Shown here in pieces: positions 39,594-52,152 of a DNA stretch of 64,000 bases. Source of the stretch: an uncultured Clostridia bacterium (GTDB lineage Bacteria > Bacillota > Clostridia > Oscillospirales > Acutalibacteraceae); contig CAMCPL010000001.1 in assembly GCA_945876745.1 (NCBI GenBank), positions 408,706 to 472,705 on the forward strand, in the 5' to 3' direction. Position 1 is the first letter of the stretch. The number at the start of each line of letters is the position of its first letter. The translations under genes were made by a program, and so were the position numbers. The notes beneath the pieces were generated by a model. That model had not been told where the DNA came from and made no database searches. It saw only the letters and a list, made by a program, of their open reading frames with translations.

Positions 39594-39662
39594 ATTATAC
39601 CAAATATTAACACCTAATTCAACCAAATATTTGTTGAATTAAAATGATATGTCAGATATAAT
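39594..39662. promoter_or_regulatory. Divergent promoters sharing a large dyad operator
   Basis: Minus promoter for cysK: TTGAAT (39617-39622) and TATAAT (39594-39599), 17-nt spacer. Plus promoter for the DUF2130 gene: TTGAAT (39634-39639) and TATAAT (39657-39662), 17-nt spacer. Both -35 boxes are the arms of one dyad, AATTCAAC (39616-39623) and GTTGAATT (39633-39640). A repressor bound there would block both. Confidence 0.7.
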
Positions 39663-39666
39663 ATAG

Positions 39667-40902
39667 GTGAACAAAATAATTGCAAAGGTTGTGATTAAAA
39701 TTAACGAAATCAGATGCCCTAAATGCGGCGAGGCTTTTACAATAGACGAAAATTCTTATGCAAGCATTGCAAAGCAGGTACGCGACGAGGAATTCAGTAA
39801 AGAGCTTTCAAGTCGTGAAAGACTTTTTGAAGCTCAAAAGAAAGCCGCTCTCGATACAGAAAAAGCAAGACTGAATCAGGAGCGTGAGCAAACTGTTTTT
39901 GCTTTGAAGCAGGAGATTGAAAGACTGAAATCTCAAATTTCGAGCTCACAAAAGGATACCGAGCTTACAGTTAGTCGTGCCGTTGCTCAAAAGGACAGGG
40001 AGCTTGCCGACAAAAATGCCGAAATAATCAGGCTTCAGGGCGAGGTTCAGTCGGCAAAAAAGGATGTTGAACTAAAAGAAAGCACACTGAAGGCAGAATA
40101 TACCGCACAGCTCAAGGCAAAGGACGAGGCTATTGAGTTTTATAAGGATTTGAAAACGAGAATGTCCACTAAAATGGTCGGCGAAACTCTTGAGCAGCAT
40201 TGCGAAACGGAATTTAACCGCTTGCGTTCAACGGGTTTTCAAAACGCATATTTTGAAAAGGATAACGACGCTCGCACAGGCTCAAAGGGCGACTACATTT
40301 TCCGTGAGTGCACCGAGGACGGTGTTGAATTTATCTCGATTATGTTTGAGATGAAAAACGAGATGGACACCACCGCAACGAAGCATAAAAACGAGGACTT
40401 TTTCAGGGAGCTTGATAAGGACAGAAACGAAAAGGGATGTGAGTACGCCGTGCTTGTTTCTCTGCTTGAGAGTGAAAGCGAGCTTTACAACAGCGGAATT
40501 GTTGACGTTTCTCACAAATATCCGAAAATGTATGTTATCCGTCCGCAGTTTTTCATTCCGATGATAACGCTTTTGCGCAATGCCGCAATGAATAGTATTG
40601 AATACAGAACACAGCTTGCTGAAATGAGAAATCAAAATATTGACATTTCCCGTTTTGAGGACGAGATGAATGATTTTAAGGAAAAATTTGCAAAGAACTA
40701 CGACCTCGCAAGCAGAAAATTTAAGGCTGCAATTGAAGAAATCGACAAGACGATAACCCATCTTCAAAAAACGAAGGACGCACTTTTGTCGAGCGAAAAC
40801 AATCTTCGCCTTGCAAACAATAAAGCGGAGGATTTGAGCATTAAGAAACTGACTCGTAACAACCCGACTATGGCTCAAAAATTCGCTGAGCTAAAGAAAT
40901 AG
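39667..40902 (+). CDS. DUF2130 protein (coiled coil, RmuC-like nuclease region)
   Basis: A protein of up to 411 residues: a zinc-binding-like CPKCGEAF near the N-terminus, a long coiled coil (about residues 35-165), then the conserved DUF2130 core with [44 protein letters not shown] and [13 protein letters not shown]. The nuclease-like acidic residues resemble RmuC-type PD-(D/E)XK proteins; function is unknown. The start is uncertain: GTG 39667 would be nearly leaderless from the promoter, while ATT 39700 with AAAGG 11 nt upstream matches where I expect homologues to begin (NEIRCPKCG). Confidence 0.8.
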   Translation: MNKIIAKVVIKINEIRCPKCGEAFTIDENSYASIAKQVRDEEFSKELSSRERLFEAQKKAALDTEKARLNQEREQTVFALKQEIERLKSQISSSQKDTELTVSRAVAQKDRELADKNAEIIRLQGEVQSAKKDVELKESTLKAEYTAQLKAKDEAIEFYKDLKTRMSTKMVGETLEQHCETEFNRLRSTGFQNAYFEKDNDARTGSKGDYIFRECTEDGVEFISIMFEMKNEMDTTATKHKNEDFFRELDKDRNEKGCEYAVLVSLLESESELYNSGIVDVSHKYPKMYVIRPQFFIPMITLLRNAAMNSIEYRTQLAEMRNQNIDISRFEDEMNDFKEKFAKNYDLASRKFKAAIEEIDKTITHLQKTKDALLSSENNLRLANNKAEDLSIKKLTRNNPTMAQKFAELKK

Positions 40903-40930
40903 TATTTTATACATATTATATATAGTAAAA

Positions 40931-41161
40931 AGACTGTTGAGAAATGGAGCTGAATTTCGCATTTTGGGAGGGAAGATGTACGAGGGTACCTCGACCGAGC
41001 AAAAGGCGAAAAACGCCAAAAGTGGCTTAGATTCGATGTCTAAGCCACTTTTACAATCTATCCGTCAGCACAATACGCTGCTACCTCCATTTACACAAAG
41101 GAGGCTCAATTCGGTTTGTTTAATTTATATGGCGTGTTTCAGCCCACTTTATCGACAGTCT
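40931..41161 (+). repeat. 231-bp structured repeat element, copy 2
   Basis: Same length, orientation and stem order as 30143-30373. The left end (40931-40954) pairs with the right end (41138-41161). Stem differences from copy 1 are compensatory: GTGGCTTAGA/TCTAAGCCAC here versus ATGGCTTGGA/TCCAAGCCAT there (two paired changes), and TTTCGC/GCGAAA versus TTTCGT/ACGAAA. A CCTCC/GGAGG stem near the right end is perfect. A terminator follows at once (41162-41188). It sits between DUF2130 and secA. No coding capacity is evident. Confidence 0.85.
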
Positions 41162-41188
41162 AAAAGGCTGTCTGTTTGACAGCCTTTT
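41162..41188. terminator. Terminator after repeat copy 2, also facing secA
   Basis: AAAAGGCTGTC (41162-41172) pairs with GACAGCCTTTT (41178-41188); T runs on both sides. Confidence 0.88.
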
Positions 41189-41211
41189 ATTGTGCGATAT
41201 TGTGCGTTAAA

Positions 41212-44022
41212 TTAATCCTTCTTAGGACGAATACGCTTTTTCTCTTCCTTATGCTTTTCCTGAGCGTTTCTTGCTTCCTCTGCAAGTTTTGCAGGTGAGC
41301 CGCAGCACTTCTTGTACTTCAAGCCGGAGCCGCATGGACATGGGTCGTTAGGACCGATTTTCTTATCCTTGCGAACTGTAACAGCCTTTGCGTTTTCATT
41401 TTCCTCATCGGAGGTTGAAGTTACGTGAGCAACTGCCTTACGCTGAACGTCCGACTTGTGAATCGGCATAAGAGTAAGCATCATCTTTGCAGTATCCTCG
41501 CGGATTGCAGATGTCATTTCGTCGAACATATCGTAGGACTCAACTCTGAATGCAACAACCGGATCACGCTGTGCGTAGGAACGAAGGTGAATACCCTTCT
41601 TCAGGTCCTCCATAGCGTCGATATGGTCCATCCAGTAGGTATCAACGTTGCGAAGAAGTACCATTCTTGCAAATTCCTGGAACATTTCGTCGCCGAGTAC
41701 CTTTTGCTTTTCTTCAAGACGCTTGTGACCTCTGTCCTGTAAAAGCTCGATTGTATCTGCAACGGTGAGCTCTTCCTTGTCCTTGAAATCATCGTCGTTA
41801 GCAATAAGCCAGCTCTTGTACTTCTCACGAAGACCGTCGATGTTCCAATCGTCCTTGGAGTCGCCTGCGAAATAGTTTGTAACTGTTTCTTCGATATTTG
41901 TATCAAGCATTTTGAGGATTGTCTCGGTAAGGTCGATGCCGTCGAGAACCTGGTCACGCTGCTTGTAGATAAGCTCTCTTTGACGGTTCATTACGTCGTC
42001 GTACTGCAAGGTGTTCTTACGGATAGCGAAGTTCTTGCCCTCAACCTTCTTCTGTGAAGACTCAATTGTCTTTGAGATAAGGCGTGATTCAATAGGCATA
42101 TCCTCGTCGTCTGTGAGCTTGCCCATCATTCTTTGCATCTTGTCGCCGCCGAACAAACGCATAAGGTCGTCCTCAAGCGAAAGGAAGAACTGGCTTGCAC
42201 CCGGGTCACCCTGACGTCCGGAACGTCCGCGAAGCTGGTTGTCGATACGGCGTGCGTCGTGGCGCTCTGTACCGAGAATGAACAAGCCGCCTGCCTGTCT
42301 AACCTTTTCTGCCTCGTCCTTGATTTCTTCCTTGAACTGTGCTTCAAGCTCGATAAAGGTTTTTCTTGCTCTTAAAATATCTTCATCGTCTGTGTCGCCG
42401 AAGCCTGTTGCCTCTGCGATTTGCCAGTTGGTGAATTCCATTTTCTTCATCTTGGCCTTTGCAAGAAATTCTGCATTACCGCCAAGCATAATATCGGTAC
42501 CACGGCCTGCCATGTTAGTTGCGATTGTAACAGCGCCCAACTTACCAGCCTGTGCAACGATTTTTGCCTCTTCCTCGTGGTTCTTTGCATTGAGCACCTT
42601 ATGCTCAATGCCCTCTTTCTTGAGAAGATGTGAAAGATGCTCCGACTTTTCAATGCTGATTGTACCTACAAGAACAGGCTGTCCCTTTTCGTGACACTCT
42701 CTGATTTGCTTGATAACATTGTGATACTTGCCTGCCTCTGTCTGGAAAATAACATCCGGCTTATCCTCACGAATGAGTGGCTTGTTTGTCGGAATTTCAA
42801 CAACGTCGAGCTTATAGATTTCGTCAAATTCGTTTGCCTCGGTAGCGGCAGTACCTGTCATACCGGAAAGCTTCTTGTAAAGACGGAAGTAGTTTTGGAA
42901 GGTGATAGTTGCAAGAGTTTTGCTCTCGTGCTCAACCTTAACGCCTTCTTTTGCTTCAAGTGCCTGATGCAAGCCCTCGTTGTATCTACGACCCTCCATA
43001 ATACGACCGGTAAATTCGTCAACGATTTTAACCTGACCGTCTTTAACAACATAGTCGATATCTCTTGTCATAACGCCGTGAGCCTTGATAGCCTGGTCGA
43101 TATGGTGACGAAGAGTAGTGTGCTCAATATCCATAAGGTTTTCAACCTTAAAGAATTTCTCTGCCTTTTCAACACCGCTCTTTAACAAGGTTGCGGTCTT
43201 TGCCTTTTCGTCTACAACGTAGTCGCCGTCGTAGCTTTCCTCTGTGTCCTGCTTGTCGTCTGTCTTTGCAACCTTTGTCATTGAAAGAGTCTTTGCGAAG
43301 ATGTCAGCCTGACGGTAAAGGTCTGTCGACTGGTCGCCCTTACCGCTGATGATAAGCGGAGTACGAGCCTCGTCGATAAGAATTGAGTCAACCTCGTCGA
43401 CGATTGCGAAAACGTGACCTCTTTGTACCTTGCGTTCCTTGTACTGAACCATATTATCACGAAGATAGTCGAAGCCCATTTCGTTGTTTGTACCGTAAGT
43501 AATGTCTGCGTTGTACGCCTCCTGACGTTCTGCGTCGCTCTTTTCGTGAACGATAAGACCTACGCTCAAGCCGAGGAAACGGTAAATCTTACCCATCCAC
43601 TCGGAGTCACGCTTTGCAAGGTAGTCGTTTACCGTTACGATATGAACGCCCTCACCTGTAAGCGCATTAAGATAAGCGGGGAGAGTAGCAACGAGAGTTT
43701 TACCCTCACCGGTTTTCATTTCTGCAATTCTGCCCTGGTGAAGGACGATACCGCCGATAAGCTGAACGTCAAAGTGTCTCATACCTAAAACACGGTTGCT
43801 CGCTTCACGGCATACTGCAAATGCGTCGGGAAGAATGTCGTCGAGAGTTTCGCCGTTTGCAAGTCTTTCTTTAAGTACGGGAGTCTGCGCTGCAAGCTCC
43901 TTGTCGTCCATATCCTGATACTTGCTTTCAAGCTCATTAATTTTGTTGACTGTTTTGCGGAGCTTTTTTACCTCTTTCTTGGAGTAATCTCCGAAAATAG
44001 CCGTTACAAATCTGTTTGCCAT
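41212..44022 (-). CDS. secA: Preprotein translocase ATPase SecA
   Basis: A 936-residue motor of the Sec pathway. Walker [40 protein letters not shown], cross-linking domain, [14 protein letters not shown], and [13 protein letters not shown] are all present; the C-terminus bears the zinc-binding SEC-C motif [13 protein letters not shown]. SecA drives proteins through SecYEG and is essential. Its length is somewhat above the Bacillus protein, due to insertions around residues 260-290 ([20 protein letters not shown]). No prfB follows it. Strong gene, with terminator shared with repeat copy 2. Confidence 0.97.
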   Translation of the reverse strand: MANRFVTAIFGDYSKKEVKKLRKTVNKINELESKYQDMDDKELAAQTPVLKERLANGETLDDILPDAFAVCREASNRVLGMRHFDVQLIGGIVLHQGRIAEMKTGEGKTLVATLPAYLNALTGEGVHIVTVNDYLAKRDSEWMGKIYRFLGLSVGLIVHEKSDAERQEAYNADITYGTNNEMGFDYLRDNMVQYKERKVQRGHVFAIVDEVDSILIDEARTPLIISGKGDQSTDLYRQADIFAKTLSMTKVAKTDDKQDTEESYDGDYVVDEKAKTATLLKSGVEKAEKFFKVENLMDIEHTTLRHHIDQAIKAHGVMTRDIDYVVKDGQVKIVDEFTGRIMEGRRYNEGLHQALEAKEGVKVEHESKTLATITFQNYFRLYKKLSGMTGTAATEANEFDEIYKLDVVEIPTNKPLIREDKPDVIFQTEAGKYHNVIKQIRECHEKGQPVLVGTISIEKSEHLSHLLKKEGIEHKVLNAKNHEEEAKIVAQAGKLGAVTIATNMAGRGTDIMLGGNAEFLAKAKMKKMEFTNWQIAEATGFGDTDDEDILRARKTFIELEAQFKEEIKDEAEKVRQAGGLFILGTERHDARRIDNQLRGRSGRQGDPGASQFFLSLEDDLMRLFGGDKMQRMMGKLTDDEDMPIESRLISKTIESSQKKVEGKNFAIRKNTLQYDDVMNRQRELIYKQRDQVLDGIDLTETILKMLDTNIEETVTNYFAGDSKDDWNIDGLREKYKSWLIANDDDFKDKEELTVADTIELLQDRGHKRLEEKQKVLGDEMFQEFARMVLLRNVDTYWMDHIDAMEDLKKGIHLRSYAQRDPVVAFRVESYDMFDEMTSAIREDTAKMMLTLMPIHKSDVQRKAVAHVTSTSDEENENAKAVTVRKDKKIGPNDPCPCGSGLKYKKCCGSPAKLAEEARNAQEKHKEEKKRIRPKKD

Positions 44023-44161
44023 TTAGTTCACCTCAAAATTAGGAATTTTTGAATTTCCATTCACATACTTTCGTATAATAACATAAATGTAAATACTTGT
44101 CAATTAATAATCAAATATTTGTTATGTATTTATAATATAATTAATTATATACACATAGTTA

Positions 44162-44758
44162 TCAGCCGAAAATCTTTTTTATCGCTTGAAGCGCACCGCC
44201 CGAAACGGCGTCCTCGGCGTCTGTATCAAAGCTCAAAATAAGATTTTTCTTTCCCTGTTCGATATTGAGCGTTACCGTTGTCTCGGTTATGAGCTGTGCG
44301 TCTGCTATTGATTCAACAAGCTCCCCGAGCGAGGAATCCAAAAAGCTCTCGTCGTTGAGCTTCTGGAGAAGCTGAAAACTTGAATACCTTTCCTTGAGCT
44401 TTTTTGAGAAAGACGATGCGGCGTTTGTCAGCTTTTTGTTTCTGACGGTGACTGTTACCGTTTTGTTTTCTAAATCAACGCTTTCAACCTCCATTTCCAA
44501 ATCCTTGAAGATTGCTCTGCCGAGCTCGGCAAACTGCTCGTGGTTTTCGGAAAATTTGATTATGTAGTCGAGAGTTGCGCTTGAAACATATTTTTGGAGC
44601 TTGTCTGTGTCAAATTCCTTTAATGCCGTCTCTACCGTTTCTACCGTTTTGATAACATTTTCCTGTGTCAGCTTTGCGCCCGATGAACAAGCCGTAAGCG
44701 AAAAAATAATGCTCATAATTAGTAAAACAGCCGCAAGAGCTTTGAATGTTTTTTTCAT
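44162..44758 (-). CDS. Lipoprotein of unknown function
   Basis: A 198-residue protein with a signal peptide and lipobox (ALAAVLLIMSIIFSLTAC, Cys near residue 24), so it is probably anchored on the outside of the membrane. The rest alternates helices and strands (LTQENVIKTVETVETALKEF, VTVTVRNKKL) in a pattern like DUF5105-type clostridial lipoproteins; this match is from memory and uncertain. SD AGGCAGG upstream. Neighbours (secA, sugar transferase) do not suggest a role. Confidence 0.75.
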   Translation of the reverse strand: MKKTFKALAAVLLIMSIIFSLTACSSGAKLTQENVIKTVETVETALKEFDTDKLQKYVSSATLDYIIKFSENHEQFAELGRAIFKDLEMEVESVDLENKTVTVTVRNKKLTNAASSFSKKLKERYSSFQLLQKLNDESFLDSSLGELVESIADAQLITETTVTLNIEQGKKNLILSFDTDAEDAVSGGALQAIKKIFG

Positions 44759-44852
44759 TTTGTAAACCTGCCTTTTTCTGTTTTTTCAATAATAACACAA
44801 ATTTGACCGAAAGTATAGTCGAAAGAATGAAAAAATATTAAGATTTTAGTGA

Positions 44853-44881
44853 TTGCTTTTTTTCTTATATTGTGATATAAT
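44853..44881 (+). promoter_or_regulatory. Promoter of the sugar transferase gene
   Basis: TTGCTT (44853-44858) and TATAAT (44876-44881) with a 17-nt spacer, giving a leader of about 100 nt. Confidence 0.6.
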
Positions 44882-44984
44882 TTGTTAAGTTTAATCAGTA
44901 TATCTATATATTGGGTTATTCTGACCGATGCATACACAATATAGTGAGGTCGGGCAATTTTTCGATGAAAGAGTTTGAATAAAA

Positions 44985-45602
44985 ATGAAGGAATTTTTAC
45001 ACAAATACTTCGGTGCGACCAAGTGGAAAAGACTGTTTGATATAGTCGTTTCGCTGTTTTCTTTGATAATGCTTTCACCGCTGTTTCTCGTTATAATGGC
45101 AATTAATTTTTTTACGCCCGACTGCAAGATTTTTTTCAGTCACGAGCGCAGAGGAAGACGCGGAAAGCCGTTCAAAATTTATAAATTCCAAACTATGAAA
45201 AACGGCGCGCCGAACTGTGCAACCGGCGAGCTCGAAAACCCCGAGCAATATATAACGAAGTTCGGCGCTTTTATGCGTAAAACGAGTATTGACGAGCTGC
45301 CGCAGCTTTGGAATATCCTAAAAGGCGATATGAGCTTTGTGGGTCCCCGTCCGCTTATTTCAAGTGAGTTGAGAGCGCATAGGTTAAGGCTTGAATACGG
45401 TGTTTACCGCTTCCGTCCCGGACTTACCGGCTGGGCGCAGATAAACGGCAGAGACGATATTTCACTTGTTAAAAAAATGAAGCTTGATAAGGAATACTGC
45501 GATAACTGGAGCATAGCTTTTGATATCAAAATCCTGCTTCGTTCAGTAGGTGTTTGTGCAAGACGAGAGGGCTATCAAGAGGGTAAGATGCACAGAAGAT
45601 AA
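44985..45602 (+). CDS. Bacterial sugar transferase (undecaprenyl-phosphate hexose-1-phosphate transferase)
   Basis: A 205-residue polyprenyl-phosphate sugar-1-phosphate transferase. One re-entrant or membrane helix (about 16-40: KRLFDIVVSLFSLIMLSPLF), the basic KIYKFQTMKNG motif, RKTSIDELPQLWNILKGDMSFVGPRP and RPGLTGWAQINGRD define the family. It starts assembly of capsule, exopolysaccharide or glycan repeat units by loading the first sugar on undecaprenyl phosphate. It is the short catalytic form without the extra N-terminal helices of WbaP. No glycan cluster surrounds it. SD weak. Confidence 0.92.
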   Translation: MKEFLHKYFGATKWKRLFDIVVSLFSLIMLSPLFLVIMAINFFTPDCKIFFSHERRGRRGKPFKIYKFQTMKNGAPNCATGELENPEQYITKFGAFMRKTSIDELPQLWNILKGDMSFVGPRPLISSELRAHRLRLEYGVYRFRPGLTGWAQINGRDDISLVKKMKLDKEYCDNWSIAFDIKILLRSVGVCARREGYQEGKMHRR

Positions 45603-45605
45603 TAA

Positions 45606-48692
<3,087 letters not shown>

Positions 48693-48694
48693 TC

Positions 48695-48723
48695 TTGACA
48701 AACTGGAATTTTAGTATTATATT
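48695..48723 (+). promoter_or_regulatory. Promoter of the radical SAM/SPASM gene
   Basis: TTGACA (48695-48700) and TATATT (48718-48723) with a 17-nt spacer, overlapping the end of lacZ. Confidence 0.82.
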
Positions 48724-48801
48724 TACATTTGGCGACATTTTACGCTAAATTATCAAAATAATAATTTATAATTAGGAATATCCTGACAGAGAGGTTTGGT
48801 T

Positions 48802-50226
48802 ATGTCACTTAAAGAAAAGGCAACGAATGCCGTTGTTAAGCAGGCAGTTAAGTATGCCAGAAAAGATTTTGATAAAAATGCACCGAAGATTTTGAAAATA
48901 GTTGAAAAGGCTGACGTTAAGCGTGTTAACCGTTCAACATATGCAGGTCTTCATAAGGTTATGGACGACCCGAATAACAACTGGATGCGTTTTGCAAAGG
49001 ATTTAATTTGTAATACAGACGAGCACGTTGTAAATAAGCTTATTCCCCCTCTTATGAATATTGCTATCAACAGCTATACAAAGAGAATGGCGGCTATTGA
49101 GAAGTACGGTTGTAATGTTCCGTGGGCTATTCTTATGGATCCTACTGCCGCTTGTAATTTGAAGTGCAAGGGCTGTTGGGCTGCCGAGTACGGTCATACA
49201 AGCAGTCTTTCATACGACGATTTGGCAAGAATTATCCGTCAGGGCAAGGAGCTCGGTACATATATGTACCTTTACACGGGCGGCGAGCCGACAATGCGCA
49301 GAGCCGATCTTATGCGTCTTTGCCGCGAGAACCCCGATTGTGCTTTCCTCAGCTTTACAAACGGTACGCTCATTGACGACAGCTTTGCAGATGAAATCCG
49401 AGAAGTCGGAAACTTCTATCCTGCTTTCTCAATCGAGGGCTATGAGGAGGAAAACGATTTCCGCAGAGGCGAGGGTACTTTCCAAAAATGTACTGCCGCT
49501 ATGAAGCGTCTTAAGGACAGAGGCGTTCCGTTCGGCGCTTCGCTTTGCTACACAAGCAAGAACACAGATGTTTTGGCGTCTGACGAATATATGGATTGGC
49601 TCATTGAACAGGGCGTTAAGTTTGCGTGGTTCTTTACATATATGCCGACAGGAAACGGCGCCGTAACAGAGCTTATGGTTAGTCCGGAGCAGCGCGCGCT
49701 TATGTATAAGAAAATGCACGAATGGCGCCACACAAAGTCGATTTTTGCACTTGACTTCTGGAACGACGGCGAGTATGTTCAAGGCTGTATCGCAGGCGGC
49801 AGACACTATTTCCACATTAACTCAAACGGTGACTGCGAGCCATGCGCATTCGTTCACTATTCTAATGTAAATATCAAGGAATGTTCCGTTCTTGAAGCGC
49901 TTCAAAGTCCGTTGTTTATGGCATATAAGCGCAATCAGCCGTTCTCAAATAATATGCTTCGTCCGTGTCCGGTGCTTGACAATCCGGGCGCAATCAGCAA
50001 GATGGTTGCCGAAACAGGCGCTCATTCAACCGAAATGCAGCACCCTGAAAGCGCAAACGCACTTTTCGACAAGACCATTGCCGCTGCGCAGGCTTGGAAG
50101 GTAAAGGCTGACGAGCTTTTCGACAGAGACGAATACATTTCAAAGCACGTTAAGGACGAGAATATGTACAACTACGAAAAGGACGATTCCGAAAGAGAAT
50201 TTTCCGAGTTTGAAAAGACAGAATAA
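48802..50226 (+). CDS. Radical SAM protein with SPASM-type C-terminus
   Basis: A 474-residue protein. An N-terminal region of about 100 residues precedes DPTAACNLKCKGCW, with the 4Fe-4S cysteines at 118, 122 and 125. The SAM region contains YLYTGGEPTMRRADLM. Later cysteines (GCIAGGRHYFHINSNGDCEPC and RPCPVLDN) look like an auxiliary cluster. No peptide precursor or partner is seen. The substrate is unknown; similar proteins are widespread in Clostridia. ATG 48802 follows GAGAGG; TTG 48796 is less likely. Confidence 0.85.
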   Translation: MSLKEKATNAVVKQAVKYARKDFDKNAPKILKIVEKADVKRVNRSTYAGLHKVMDDPNNNWMRFAKDLICNTDEHVVNKLIPPLMNIAINSYTKRMAAIEKYGCNVPWAILMDPTAACNLKCKGCWAAEYGHTSSLSYDDLARIIRQGKELGTYMYLYTGGEPTMRRADLMRLCRENPDCAFLSFTNGTLIDDSFADEIREVGNFYPAFSIEGYEEENDFRRGEGTFQKCTAAMKRLKDRGVPFGASLCYTSKNTDVLASDEYMDWLIEQGVKFAWFFTYMPTGNGAVTELMVSPEQRALMYKKMHEWRHTKSIFALDFWNDGEYVQGCIAGGRHYFHINSNGDCEPCAFVHYSNVNIKECSVLEALQSPLFMAYKRNQPFSNNMLRPCPVLDNPGAISKMVAETGAHSTEMQHPESANALFDKTIAAAQAWKVKADELFDRDEYISKHVKDENMYNYEKDDSEREFSEFEKTE

Positions 50227-50242
50227 TAAAAAAGAACAAGAG

Positions 50243-50265
50243 GGGCATATCTGGTTGATATGCCC
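50243..50265 (+). terminator. Terminator-like hairpin after the radical SAM gene
   Basis: GGGCATATC (50243-50251) pairs with GATATGCCC (50257-50265), followed by TTTAT. Confidence 0.8.
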
Positions 50266-50291
50266 TTTATAGCCATTAGTAAGGAGATAAA

Positions 50292-51554
50292 ATGAATACA
50301 ACTTTGTTGGTAATAATGATAATATTAGTATTCTTTTCGGCGTTTTTTTCGTCGGCGGAAACTGCATTTTCTTCGCTCAATAAAGTCAAATTGAGAGCTG
50401 CGGTACACGAGGAAAACGAGAAAAGGATTGAGAGAACTCTCAGACTTGCAGAGAATTACGATATGGTGCTTTCTACAATTCTTATCGGAAACAATATCGT
50501 AAATATTGCCTCAACCTCTATTGCAACCCTGTTTTTCACAGGACTTGTCGGTGACAACAGCGACCTCGGTGCAACGATAAGCACGGTTGTTATGACGGTT
50601 ATCGTCTTGATTTTCGGCGAGATAACGCCTAAAACGATAGCAAAGGAAAAGGCGGAGTCGTATGCCGTTTTGATAACTCCGATACTGTATGTTTTTGTGT
50701 TTGTATTTTATCCGCTTAATCTTCTGTTCAGAGGGTGGAAGCTGTTGCTCAACAAAATCTTCGGTCTCGGTAAGTTCGATACCGTAACCGAAGAAGAACT
50801 GAAAACATATGTAGACGAGGCTCACACAGGCGGCGAAATCGACGAAAACGAAAGTGAGCTTATTCGTTCTTCAATCGAATTTGACGACCTTTATGTAGGC
50901 GATATTCTCACTCCGAGAATTGATGTTGAGGCTGTTGATAAATACGAAAAGCTGTCGGAAATCGAAAAGATTTTCAAGGCGTCGGGTTACAGCAGACTGC
51001 CTGTTTATATCGACGATATCGACAATATAGTCGGTATTATTCATCACCGTGATTTCGAGGATATCAGAAGCAGAGGTCTCAAATCCCTGCGCACAATCAT
51101 CAAGCCCGTGCCGACTGTCAGCCCCGATACGAAAATCAGCAAGCTGCTTCGGGTTCTTCAAAAGAATAAAACTCATTTAGCCGTAGTTGTTGACGAGTTC
51201 GGTGGCACGGAGGGTATCGTAACATTGGAGGATATTTTGGAGGAGCTTGTCGGCGAAATCTGGGACGAGCACGACGAGGTTGAAATTGATATTCAGCAGA
51301 TAAACGACAGCGAATATATTGTTGACGGACTTGCAAGCATTGACGACGTGTTTGAGTTTTTCAAAATTGATGACAAAAATTCGGACGTCAGCACTCTCAA
51401 CGGTTGGATTATGGAGCATATCGAAAAAATTCCTGAGGTAGGCGACGGCTTTGAATATGCAAATATCAGTCTTGAAGTTACCGAGGTTGACGGCAGACGC
51501 GCAGGTAAGGTTAAGATTTCCGTAAAGAATGAAGAGGTCAGCGAGGAACAGTAA
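50292..51554 (+). CDS. CNNM/CorC (HlyC/TlyC) family transporter-associated protein
   Basis: A 420-residue protein: DUF21/CNNM membrane domain (about 1-170; FFSSAETAFSSLNKVKL is typical), a pair of CBS domains (ILTPRIDVEAVDKYE and VGIIHHRDFEDI through LAVVVDEFGGTEGIVTLEDILEEL), and a C-terminal CorC_HlyC domain. CNNM proteins move or sense Mg2+; older labels call them hemolysins. SD AAGGAG upstream. pth starts directly after its stop codon, so pth and mfd are probably co-transcribed. Confidence 0.93.
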   Translation: MNTTLLVIMIILVFFSAFFSSAETAFSSLNKVKLRAAVHEENEKRIERTLRLAENYDMVLSTILIGNNIVNIASTSIATLFFTGLVGDNSDLGATISTVVMTVIVLIFGEITPKTIAKEKAESYAVLITPILYVFVFVFYPLNLLFRGWKLLLNKIFGLGKFDTVTEEELKTYVDEAHTGGEIDENESELIRSSIEFDDLYVGDILTPRIDVEAVDKYEKLSEIEKIFKASGYSRLPVYIDDIDNIVGIIHHRDFEDIRSRGLKSLRTIIKPVPTVSPDTKISKLLRVLQKNKTHLAVVVDEFGGTEGIVTLEDILEELVGEIWDEHDEVEIDIQQINDSEYIVDGLASIDDVFEFFKIDDKNSDVSTLNGWIMEHIEKIPEVGDGFEYANISLEVTEVDGRRAGKVKISVKNEEVSEEQ

Positions 51555-52145
51555 ATGTTTGGAATTAAGAGAGGCAAAATAGAATATATAATAGCAGGCT
51601 TGGGAAATCCGGGTCCGAAGTATGCCGACACCCGACACAATGCCGGCTTCAAGGCTGTTGACCTTATGGCGAGAAAAAACGGATTTGAAATAAAAAAATC
51701 AAAATTCAAGTCGCTTATTGCAGACGAGGTTATTGCAGGCAAGCGCTGTCTTATTATGAAGCCGCAGACTATGATGAATTTAAGCGGCGAAGCAATACTT
51801 GAAGCGGCTGACTATTATAATATTCCCGACGAAAATATCATAATAATTTATGACGATATCAGCCTTGATATAGGCAAAATAAGAATACGCAGAAAAGGAA
51901 GCGCAGGCGGTCACAACGGAATTAAAAGCATAATTTCCTGCCTTGGAAGTGAGGATTTTCCGAGAGTAAAAATCGGCGTTGACAAAAAGCCCGACGCACG
52001 AATCGACCTTGCCGCTTGGGTTTTAGGCAATTTTCCGAAAGAAAAGGAAGCCGAGCTTAACAGTGCGCTTGAAAATACGGTAAGCTCTGTTGAACTTATG
52101 GTACAGGGTAACATTGATGAAGCTATGAATAAGTATAACAGTTAG
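51555..52145 (+). CDS. pth: Peptidyl-tRNA hydrolase
   Basis: A 196-residue hydrolase: IIAGLGNPGPKYADTRHNAGF with the catalytic His of RHNAG, MKPQTMMNLSGEAI, IYDDISLDIGKIRIRRKGSAGGHNGIKSI and FPRVKIGVDKKPD. It recycles peptidyl-tRNA that falls off ribosomes. The start ATG touches the previous TAA (0 nt gap). It leads directly into mfd, the same pair order seen in Bacillus. Confidence 0.96.
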   Translation: MFGIKRGKIEYIIAGLGNPGPKYADTRHNAGFKAVDLMARKNGFEIKKSKFKSLIADEVIAGKRCLIMKPQTMMNLSGEAILEAADYYNIPDENIIIIYDDISLDIGKIRIRRKGSAGGHNGIKSIISCLGSEDFPRVKIGVDKKPDARIDLAAWVLGNFPKEKEAELNSALENTVSSVELMVQGNIDEAMNKYNS

Positions 52146-52152
52146 GTAAAAA

